Shown: positions 58,135 to 64,000 of the stretch, one piece after another | Numbering within the stretch: the first letter of the stretch is position 1 | How the letters are laid out: every line of letters begins with the position of its first letter | NCBI GenBank assembly: GCA_963769255.1 | Contig: CAVYKV010000001.1 | Location: forward strand, 186,001-250,000 | Direction: 5' to 3' | Source: JAKACA01 sp963769255 | GTDB taxonomy: Bacteria > Actinomycetota > Acidimicrobiia > Acidimicrobiales > Bog-793 | Length of the DNA stretch: 64,000 bases | The notes under the pieces: generated by a model | Databases searched by the model: none | Seen by the model: only the letters and a program-made list of their open reading frames with translations | What the model was told of the DNA's origin: nothing | Translations under genes and position numbers: made by a program

Positions 58135-59091
58135 CTACGCGGGCTCCGTCGGGGTCCCGGTTGCCGGCAGCTGCCTGCGTGCGCCGTCGCCTGCGATGAC
58201 ATGCACGTCCTCCGCGACGTCGCCACCGGCTTCGCCAGCACCCTCAGTATCGGCAGGAGACGCCGGGATCTTGAGTGGCTGCGGGTTGGCCCAGGGGTCG
58301 ACGGCGTGCCCATCGGGCGTCGCCAACCGTGGACGCCGCCTGTCGCGCCACAGGAGGAAGGCGGCGAAGGCCGACCCGACGACGATGAACGCCGCCGAGA
58401 CGACCTCGATACCAGTGCCTGCCGGGCCGTGGTGCAGGAGGAACGACTCGTCGCAGAGCCGGGAGACGCCGTAGAGCGTGGCCGTCGCCGTGGCCACGAC
58501 GCCGAAGGGCCCACCCCGGCGGGCGATGAGCTTCTCCACCTGGAGCGCCAGCACGAAGACGACGAAGCACTCGAGGGCCTGGAAGATCGGCACCGGGACG
58601 CGCTTTCCCACCTGGTCGGCGTAGTACATGCCGTACCAGGCGGTCGTCGGGTAACCCCCGCCCGACACCATGAGCTGCGGGCCGAGGAGCCGGCCGATGG
58701 CCCAACCGACGGCCAGCACAGGCGCCACGAGGTCGAGGGCAACGCTGAGACGCAGGGACTTGCACCATCGATGGGCCAGGTAGAGACCGGTCGGGATGCC
58801 GCCGAGGAGACCTCCGTAACTCGTCAGGCCGCCGTGCCAGACGGCGAAGATGCTCACCGGGTCCCTCGCGTACGTTCCCCAGTTGGCCACGACGTGGACA
58901 GCCCGTGCTCCCACGATGGAGGCCACGATGATCCAGACGAAGGCCTGCGTGAGCCAAGCGTCCGGGTAGCCGTGGGCGCGCAGCCGCCGGGCGAAGTACC
59001 GGTACGACACCCAGAACGTGATGGCAAGGCCGATCCCGTAGGTGTGAATTTGCAGCGCACCGATGTGGAAGACGACGGGGATCGGCTTCAC
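58135..59091 (-). CDS. lgt: Divergent prolipoprotein diacylglyceryl transferase (Lgt)
   Basis: 318 residues with seven membrane helices and a disordered C-terminal tail (about 265-318). The Lgt-type N-terminus (IGALQIHTYGIGLAITFWVSY), the HGGLTSYGGLLGG motif and GWAIGRLLGPQ followed by VPVPIFQALE are present. The classical GRxxNFxNxE signature is reduced: the Arg remains but the Asn residues are gone. Lgt attaches diacylglycerol to lipobox cysteines; a lipobox protein is encoded at 17997. It could be the genuine enzyme of this lineage or a paralogue. The start is the GTG at 59091. Confidence 0.78.
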   Translation of the reverse strand: MKPIPVVFHIGALQIHTYGIGLAITFWVSYRYFARRLRAHGYPDAWLTQAFVWIIVASIVGARAVHVVANWGTYARDPVSIFAVWHGGLTSYGGLLGGIPTGLYLAHRWCKSLRLSVALDLVAPVLAVGWAIGRLLGPQLMVSGGGYPTTAWYGMYYADQVGKRVPVPIFQALECFVVFVLALQVEKLIARRGGPFGVVATATATLYGVSRLCDESFLLHHGPAGTGIEVVSAAFIVVGSAFAAFLLWRDRRRPRLATPDGHAVDPWANPQPLKIPASPADTEGAGEAGGDVAEDVHVIAGDGARRQLPATGTPTEPA

Positions 59092-59147
59092 GTCGACATC
59101 ACCGACCGATTATCCCCCAAATGACCGCTGCGGCGCGCTCGGCACCG

Positions 59148-60359
59148 TCAGCTCAGGCGCTCGACGATCATGGCCATCCCCTGGCCGCCGCCGACGCACA
59201 TGGTCTCGAGGCCGACGGTCTTGTCCTCCGTCTCGAGGCCGTTGAGGAGCGTTGTCATGATGCGCGCCCCGGTCATCCCGAAGGGGTGCCCGATGGCGAT
59301 GGCGCCGCCGTGGACGTTGAGCTTGTCCCACTCGACGCCGAGGTGGCGGGCGGAGGGGAGGACCTGGGCGGCGAAGGCCTCGTTGATCTCCACGAGGTCG
59401 ACGTCGCCGATCGTCATGCCGGCTCGCTTCAATGCCTGGCGGCTTGCCTCGATCGGGCCGAGACCCATGATCTCGGGATCGAGGGCGCTCACGCCGCTCG
59501 AGACGATGCGGGCGAGCGGGCGCAGGCCGAGCTCGGCGGCTCGGGTGTCGCTCATGACGAGGACGGCGGCAGCCCCGTCGTTGAGTGGACAGGCGTTGCC
59601 GGCGGTGACGCGGCCGTCGGGGCGGAAGACAGGCTTCAGCTTGGCGAGCACCTCCACGGTGGTATCGGGCCTCGGACCGTCGTCACGACACATCACGCTG
59701 CCGTCCGGCAGCTCGTAGGGCGTGATCTCCTGTTCGAAGAAACCGTTCTCCTGGCTCTCCACCGCCCGGTTCTGGGAGAGGGCGGCGAACTCGTCCATCT
59801 CCTGGCGGCTGACGTCCTCCAGCTCGGCGACGTTCTCGGCCGTCTGGCCCATGGCGATGTAGATGTCGGGGAGACCCTCGGGCTCTTCCCAGCGAGGCCC
59901 CCCGCCGTCGGCACGCTTCGCCGTGCGTTGCTCGGCCTCCTCGAAGACGGGATTGTGCCCCGCCGGGGCACCGTCTGCGCTCCCCACGAAGAAACGGCTC
60001 GTCGTCTCGACGCCGCCGGCGATGAAGCAGTCGCCCTCGCCTGCCCGGATGGCGTGGGCCGCCATGCGGATGGTCTGCAGCGAGGAGGAGCAGTACCGGT
60101 TCACGGTGACTCCGGGCAGGCTTTCGAGCCCCGCCAGGACCGCCACGACGCGAGCGATGTTGTAGCCGGCCTCGCCGGCGGGCTGGCCGCATCCGAGGAG
60201 GAGATCCTCGATCTCGTCGGGAGGCAGGCCGGGAACGCTCGCCATGAGCGCCCGTACGATGAAGGCGGCGAGGTCGTCCGGGCGGACGTCCTTCAGCGAG
60301 CCTTTGAAGGCTCGGCCGATCGGGGTCCGGGCGGTCGCCACGATGACGGCTTCGGGCAT
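59148..60359 (-). CDS. Acetyl-CoA acetyltransferase (thiolase)
   Basis: 403 residues. The thiolase active sites are complete: Cys90 in VNRYCSSSLQT, VEINEAFAAQ, the His in GGAIAIGHPFGMTGAR, and the second Cys in ETMCVGGGQGMAMIVERL. It catalyses reversible condensation or thiolytic cleavage of 3-ketoacyl-CoA and could act in beta-oxidation. The ATG at 60359 begins exactly at the family N-terminus (PEAVIVATARTPIGRA). It is transcribed away from the hairpin array at 60539-60977, which therefore lies on its upstream side. Confidence 0.94.
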   Translation of the reverse strand: MPEAVIVATARTPIGRAFKGSLKDVRPDDLAAFIVRALMASVPGLPPDEIEDLLLGCGQPAGEAGYNIARVVAVLAGLESLPGVTVNRYCSSSLQTIRMAAHAIRAGEGDCFIAGGVETTSRFFVGSADGAPAGHNPVFEEAEQRTAKRADGGGPRWEEPEGLPDIYIAMGQTAENVAELEDVSRQEMDEFAALSQNRAVESQENGFFEQEITPYELPDGSVMCRDDGPRPDTTVEVLAKLKPVFRPDGRVTAGNACPLNDGAAAVLVMSDTRAAELGLRPLARIVSSGVSALDPEIMGLGPIEASRQALKRAGMTIGDVDLVEINEAFAAQVLPSARHLGVEWDKLNVHGGAIAIGHPFGMTGARIMTTLLNGLETEDKTVGLETMCVGGGQGMAMIVERLS

Positions 60360-60538
60360 GGGCGGACTATAGGAGATCGCCCGGCGGCTCCGACGGGGTC
60401 TCGCGCCCCGATGCCGGGCCGGATGGCGAGGCGACCGGACCCCGGACGCGGAAAGGCCCCGGGTAGCCGGTGGGCTTGCGCCTCCGTACTTCCCGGGGCC
60501 TGCTCCAGATGACGAGGACTTCCTTGACCCGACCGGGT

Positions 60539-60977
60539 GCCTTGCGGCTGCCCGGACTGGCCGATCGCTGCCGGTCCCGGAGGACCTGCACCGATGACGG
60601 TCACCCATGCCATCGTTCCTCGGCGGATTAGCCGTGGTCTCTCTGTCCGTTCCTCCCTTGCGGGAAGTCCATCCAGCAGCGACCTGGTCCCGTCCGGTGC
60701 CCACCCTTGCGGGTGCACCCCGTCCGTAACCCGGTCCGACCGTTCGCGTGTCCCTTGCGGGTCACCCTCCCGTCCGTCCCGATGCTCCTCCGGTTCCGAC
60801 CCTCCTTGCGGAGAACCGATCCCTTAGAGCGACCCCTCTGCACAAGCGTTCCCTTGCGGGAGGCCTCTGCTTCGGTGCCAGCCCCGGCCCTCTCGTGTTC
60901 CTTTCGGTCCACCGAGCTTCCGGCGCTCCGGCTGTTCCGTCCTTGGCGAGGCACACTCTCGTTCAGAAACCCCTTGG
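60539..60977 (-). repeat. Array of small hairpins with 48-51 base periodicity (GNRA-type loops on the minus strand)
   Basis: On the plus strand the motif CCCTTGCGGG or a paired variant recurs. The loop bases lie at 60658-60661, 60707-60710, 60755-60758, 60806-60809, 60854-60857 and 60902-60905, giving steps of 49, 48, 51, 48 and 48. Stem bases change together (CCC/GGG, CTCC/GGAG, ACC/GG), so pairing is kept. Read on the minus strand the loops are GCAA, and GAAA in the sixth, which are GNRA tetraloops. A related GCC-GCAA-GGC hairpin is at 60539-60548, and degenerate units at about 60943 and 60974. It looks like a structured RNA or a hairpin repeat array, in thiolase orientation. Confidence 0.6.
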
Positions 60978-61006
60978 CGTCAACCGGAGTTGCACTAATT
61001 CGGAGG

Positions 61007-61079
61007 TTATCGACAGCATTGCGCCAGTTGTCGACAAGAAGAGCTCACTTTCCCCCTTTCATCCCCAGGGTCATCCACA
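61007..61079 (+). other. Three DnaA-box-like 9-mers
   Basis: TTATCGACA (61007-61015), TTGTCGACA (61028-61036, part of the perfect palindrome TTGTCGACAA) and TCATCCACA (61071-61079) each differ from the DnaA box TTATCCACA by one or two bases. They occur within 73 bases in the same orientation. No replication gene is nearby, so an origin is unlikely; a DnaA-titration or regulatory site is possible. Confidence 0.3.
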
Positions 61080-61096
61080 TCCCGGCGAGCCGGCGG

Positions 61097-61780
61097 CTAC
61101 TCGCCGGGAGGCGAACCGGCGTCGAAACGGTCCACGGAAGTGAACTCCTCGACGCTTCGCCGGCGCAGTCGCGTGACGTGCCGGAGGGGGTGCCCGAGGG
61201 CGATGAGGGCGGCGACGGCAAAGGACCGCGGCACGTCGAGCAGCTGCCGCACGGCCTCCTCCTGCCGGCAGAGGACCGTCGTCATGACGCCGCCGAGCCC
61301 CTCGTTGCGGGCGGCGAGCAGGATGGCGTACCCGAAGGGGTAGACGGAGCCGCCACCGACGATGCTCTGGCGGCGCAGGCCGTTGTCGGTGACGGCGAGG
61401 GAGCCGAGATGGGCGAGCAGGACGAGCATGACGGGCACGGAGGCGAGCTGGTCGCCGAAGGCGTCGGGGGCGGGCCGCTCGCGGGCCGTCTCGAGGTCGA
61501 CCTCGGGCCCGTGCCAGCGACCGTCCTCGCCGGGGGCGAAGGGTACGAGGCCGCGCTCGACGTGCGCCCAGTACTCGCGCCAGCTGACGGCGTAGAGGCG
61601 GCTGAGCTCCTCCCGCAAGGACTGGCTCTCCACTCGCACGACTCGCCACGGCTGGCGGTTGCCCCCGCTCGGGGCGAAACGGGCCGAGTCGAGGATGCGG
61701 TAGACGACGTCCTCCGCCACCGGCTCAGGCGTGAATTCACGACAGGAACCGGTCGTGCGCAGGACCTCGGTCAGCTCCAT
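61097..61780 (-). CDS. Nitroreductase family protein
   Basis: 227 residues. The FMN-binding N-terminus (LTEVLRTTGSCREFTPEPV and ARFAPSGGNRQPWRVVRV) and the later GYAILLAARNEGLGGVMTTV and VAALIALGHPL are diagnostic of the nitroreductase fold. Such enzymes use NAD(P)H to reduce nitroaromatics, quinones or flavins; in Actinobacteria some relatives take part in cofactor F420 or xenobiotic metabolism. The ATG at 61780 begins at the family start; the open frame to 61960 is not supported. It is a single gene, divergent from the YbjQ pair. Confidence 0.9.
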   Translation of the reverse strand: MELTEVLRTTGSCREFTPEPVAEDVVYRILDSARFAPSGGNRQPWRVVRVESQSLREELSRLYAVSWREYWAHVERGLVPFAPGEDGRWHGPEVDLETARERPAPDAFGDQLASVPVMLVLLAHLGSLAVTDNGLRRQSIVGGGSVYPFGYAILLAARNEGLGGVMTTVLCRQEEAVRQLLDVPRSFAVAALIALGHPLRHVTRLRRRSVEEFTSVDRFDAGSPPGE

Positions 61781-61911
61781 CGCGCCCTCAACATAACGGA
61801 CCGGCCGCAGCGGGGGCGGGCCGTTGCTCTGGGGCTGCCGGAACCGGCCGGCGCCCGGCGAGACGATGGGGGCGGTGATAGGTTCCCGGCCAGGTCGACC
61901 GCGGAGGCTGG

Positions 61912-62859
61912 ATGACGACCGAATGGAACGGGCAGGGTCTGCCACCGGCCGCACAGGCACGGATGGAGCGTGGACGGGCCGGTGGGCCGCCCGCCAGCCT
62001 GTTCGGTATCTCGGGCCAGGCCGCCCTCGAGGCGTGCGGCTACTCGGTCGTGGGCGAGGTCATGGGCTGCATCGTGCAGCACATCGGCTTCAGCGGCTGG
62101 GGCGGCTGCGGCTACTACCCCATGGCCATGGGCGGCCCCGTCGGTATGGGCCGCCAGGGTATAGGGGGCGGTTGGGGCGGCAACTACCAGGCCGGTGTGC
62201 GCTCGAGCTCGAGTGGCGGTTACGCAGGCTTTGCGCCCTACGTCGACGCCCTCTACAACGGCTACGACACGGCCGTGCTGCGCATGCTCCTCGAGTGCCG
62301 GGACCTGCACGGTGACGGCGTCGTCGGCGTGCGACTGGAGCAGCGGCGCCTCGGCGAGGACAACTGGGAGTTCCTCGCCGTCGGGACGGCCGTGCGCTCG
62401 CACGGCAACACCCGCCCCGCCAACCTCTTCTCGACGGTCTTGCCCGCCCACGACGTCGCCAAGCTGCTGCATGGCGGCTGGGTCCCCGCCGCCATCACGA
62501 TCGGCATCGCGCTCTCCATCCGCCACGACGACTGGGCGACCCTGCAGCAGTCGCGTTCGTGGGGCCAGAACACCGAGGTGTCGGGCTACACCGAGCTCGT
62601 GAACCACGTGCGCAACGACGCCCGCCAGCAGTTCGCCCGTCGCACGGCCGCCTACGGTGCCGACGGGGCGATCATGTCCGCCATGAACCTCGACATCTGG
62701 GAGATCGAGCCGACCGAGAACCACCGCGACCACGTCGCCCTCTCGTTCGTGAAGGGCACCGCCATCTGCCGGTTCCACCGGGGCAAGGCCGCCCCGACGT
62801 CCAGCCTCAAGATCCTCTCCCTCTCCGACCGCCACCAGCTCCCGGGAAGGAAGCCATGA
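61912..62859 (+). CDS. YbjQ-like (DUF74/heavy-metal-binding) domain protein
   Basis: 315 residues with two YbjQ-like units. The first has GYSVVGEVMGCIVQHIGF, a Gly-rich insertion of about 40 residues (GGPVGMGRQGIGGGWGGNY), then LLECRDLHGDGVVGVRLEQR. The second has LHGGWVPAAITIGIALSIRH and AAYGADGAIMSAMNLDIWE. YbjQ proteins form pentameric rings; their function is uncertain. The ATG is followed four codons later by WNGQG, and the stop overlaps the next start (ATGA). The two genes are clearly a tandem pair. Confidence 0.82.
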   Translation: MTTEWNGQGLPPAAQARMERGRAGGPPASLFGISGQAALEACGYSVVGEVMGCIVQHIGFSGWGGCGYYPMAMGGPVGMGRQGIGGGWGGNYQAGVRSSSSGGYAGFAPYVDALYNGYDTAVLRMLLECRDLHGDGVVGVRLEQRRLGEDNWEFLAVGTAVRSHGNTRPANLFSTVLPAHDVAKLLHGGWVPAAITIGIALSIRHDDWATLQQSRSWGQNTEVSGYTELVNHVRNDARQQFARRTAAYGADGAIMSAMNLDIWEIEPTENHRDHVALSFVKGTAICRFHRGKAAPTSSLKILSLSDRHQLPGRKP

Positions 62860-63680
62860 GCGACACCGAAATCCAAGCAACGGACCTCGGCATCCCTGAG
62901 GACGCCATGAAGCGTCTGGCCGAGATGAAGCCGGGACAGCCCGGAGCCCTCTTCACCTCGGACCTCACCGTGAACGAGTTCCTCCTCGTGAGGGAGGCGG
63001 GCTTCCGGCCCGTCGGCCTCGTGCTCGGCTCGAGCATCTACCACGTCGGCATCCAGATGGGTCGCTGGTCGAAGAACATGGAGCTCGACACCCTCTCCCA
63101 GGCGATGTACCACGCCCGCGAGCTCGCCATGACCCGCATGGAGGCGGAGGCGGCGGCGCTCGGTGCCGACGGCATCGTGGGCGTCCGGCTCGACATCGAG
63201 TTCAAGGAGTTCGGGAACGACCTCGCCGAGTTCATCGCCGTGGGGACTGCTGTGAAGGCCGACCAGGAGGGGAACTGGCGCAACAACCAGGGGCAGCCCT
63301 TCACCTCGGATCTCTCCGGGCAGGATTTCTGGACCCTCGTGCAGGCGGGCTACGCCCCCCTCGGCATGGTCATGGGCAGCTGCGTCTACCACATCGCCCA
63401 CCAGGGGACCCTGCGGGCGATGGGGAACGTCGGCAAGAACGTCGAGATCCCCACCTACACCGAAGCGCTCTATGACGCCCGCGAGCTGGCCATGAGCCGG
63501 ATGCAGGCGGAAGCGGAAGCCCTCAAGGCCGAGGGCATCGTCGGCGTGCAGCTGCTGTCCCTGGCGCACCGCTGGGGCGGCCACACGACGGAGTTCTTCG
63601 CCGTGGGAACGGCCGTACGCCCCCTGCGGGCCGACCACGTCATCGCCAAGCCGCAGCTCGTGCTGCCCCTCACCGATTGA
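62856..63680 (+). CDS. Tandem YbjQ-like domain protein
   Basis: 274 residues, again two YbjQ-like units: GFRPVGLVLGSSIYHVGIQ with ALGADGIVGVRLDIEF, and GYAPLGMVMGSCVYHIAHQ with ALKAEGIVGVQLLSLAHRWG. The two halves are about 125 residues each and align with one another, pointing to an internal duplication. It has no Gly-rich insertion, unlike its upstream neighbour, to which it is coupled by an ATGA overlap. The function is unknown; the pair probably makes a mixed ring complex. Confidence 0.85.
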   Translation: MSDTEIQATDLGIPEDAMKRLAEMKPGQPGALFTSDLTVNEFLLVREAGFRPVGLVLGSSIYHVGIQMGRWSKNMELDTLSQAMYHARELAMTRMEAEAAALGADGIVGVRLDIEFKEFGNDLAEFIAVGTAVKADQEGNWRNNQGQPFTSDLSGQDFWTLVQAGYAPLGMVMGSCVYHIAHQGTLRAMGNVGKNVEIPTYTEALYDARELAMSRMQAEAEALKAEGIVGVQLLSLAHRWGGHTTEFFAVGTAVRPLRADHVIAKPQLVLPLTD

Positions 63681-63708
63681 CGGTGTCGTCGGGCGCCGGC
63701 CCCGTGCC

Positions 63709-64000
63709 ATGACCGAACCGACCGAAGCCGACTCGCCGGACGTCGAACAGCTGGCGGCTGCCCTCCGCGCCGACACCTCCGACCTCGACGCCTATCACCG
63801 CGCCCTCTCTTCCTCCATCGGGGGGCTCTTGCCGGAAGGCCTCGTCGAAGTCGACCGCCAGCGCTCCATGGGCGACCGCGTGGCCGGCCGGCCGGGAACG
63901 GCGACGGCGATCCGGTTGCACCTCGGTGACAAGACCCTCGAGCTCGCCAGCCGTCACGGAGGTCTCGTGGCGACGATCGCGCAGGACGTGCGAGGCGTGA
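63709..64000 (+). CDS. Start of a protein of unknown function, cut by the window end
   Basis: The ATG at 63709 opens a frame that is still open at the last base, so at least 97 residues are encoded and the C-terminus lies outside the window. The visible part is acidic at first (TEADSPDVEQLAAALRAD), then reads SSSIGGLLPEGLVEVDRQRS and RLHLGDKTLELASR, a pattern of a small alpha/beta domain. I do not recognise it. It follows the YbjQ pair by 28 bases and is probably in the same operon. Confidence 0.6.
   Translation, partial: MTEPTEADSPDVEQLAAALRADTSDLDAYHRALSSSIGGLLPEGLVEVDRQRSMGDRVAGRPGTATAIRLHLGDKTLELASRHGGLVATIAQDVRGV

Larger units (their letters stand above)
60360..61096. other. 737-base non-coding region between nitroreductase and thiolase genes
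   Basis: No frame here has a ribosome site and family match; the longest frames are low-complexity arginine-rich shadows created by the repeats. The left third (60360-60535) is plain GC-rich sequence. The middle (60539-60977) holds the periodic hairpin array. The right end (61000-61096) is AT-richer and contains three DnaA-box-like 9-mers. The thiolase promoter must lie somewhere in the left or middle part. Confidence 0.6.

Noticed and set aside
60628..60954. Minus-strand 108-codon frame, or CRISPR, over the hairpin array
   Set aside because: The frame is a by-product of the repeated hairpins (Arg-Lys-Gly repeats) and has no ribosome site. CRISPR is excluded because the repeated unit is only about 10 bases and palindromic, with no longer identical repeats and no cas genes.
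61000..61096. Chromosomal or plasmid origin of replication
   Set aside because: Three imperfect DnaA boxes are not enough, and no replication or partition gene is present nearby.

Overview
The window is high-GC DNA with dense, overlapping genes and many GTG starts. Several genes are typical of Actinobacteria: a DUF501 gene next to ppx, a DinB/DUF664 protein, a CYTH-CHAD protein, a YbdK-type carboxylate-amine ligase beside ATP-grasp enzymes, paired YbjQ-like proteins and large YVTN propellers. I infer an actinobacterium, possibly Acidimicrobiia. There is no rRNA or other marker to fix the species.

Layout. 1-1851: an anchored protein tail, DUF501 and Ppx/GppA. 1967-5380: a glycosyltransferase operon. 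5521-9357: a GNAT acetyltransferase, an SDR/acyltransferase pair and a secreted NlpC/P60 hydrolase. 9512-9584: a tRNA with a UAA anticodon but no long variable arm. 9719-11780: an ECF sigma factor with a membrane propeller protein. 12180-14544: a GntR-controlled ABC exporter with a consensus, apparently leaderless promoter. 14680-17436: a methyltransferase remnant, a secreted protein and a DinB protein.

17997-38901 is the most notable region and reads as a catabolic island for a pyridine compound. It holds a peptide/nickel-type ABC importer (substrate-binding protein and two permeases, no ATPases). It also holds homologues of the enzymes of the lower pyridine pathway of nicotine breakdown known from Paenarthrobacter plasmid pAO1. 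A ketone-dehydrogenase-like molybdenum hydroxylase (L, S and M subunits) lies in one operon with a 2,6-dihydroxypseudooxynicotine hydrolase homologue. A 2,6-dihydroxypyridine 3-monooxygenase homologue lies with a cyclase-family hydrolase and a Dabb protein. Further genes are a second molybdenum hydroxylase (separate L and S), a DAO-type flavoprotein, a TMADH/Old Yellow Enzyme-type flavoprotein and a PucR-type regulator. No recognisable 6-hydroxynicotine oxidase is present, so the upper pathway or the true substrate may differ from nicotine. An IS1380-family element with intact inverted repeats and a 5-bp target duplication sits exactly at the stop codon of the monooxygenase gene. Two genes of the island carry single-base frameshifts, both inside GAATCT.

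39092-45610: a secreted CAP-like protein and a sugar/glycan set (two glycosyltransferase-like proteins, a methyltransferase, a nucleotide-sugar dehydrogenase and a GDP-mannose 3,5-epimerase-like enzyme). 45607-48202: NUDIX and CYTH-CHAD proteins. 48252-54541: an amide-ligase cluster with a class I amidotransferase, two kinds of ATP-grasp enzyme, a YbdK-type ligase and two esterases. 54574-59091: a YVTN propeller, a Thr-rich anchored protein and a divergent Lgt. 59148-61780: a thiolase and a nitroreductase, separated by a non-coding region with a periodic array of small hairpins whose minus-strand loops are GNRA tetraloops. 61912-64000: two YbjQ-type proteins and an incomplete gene.
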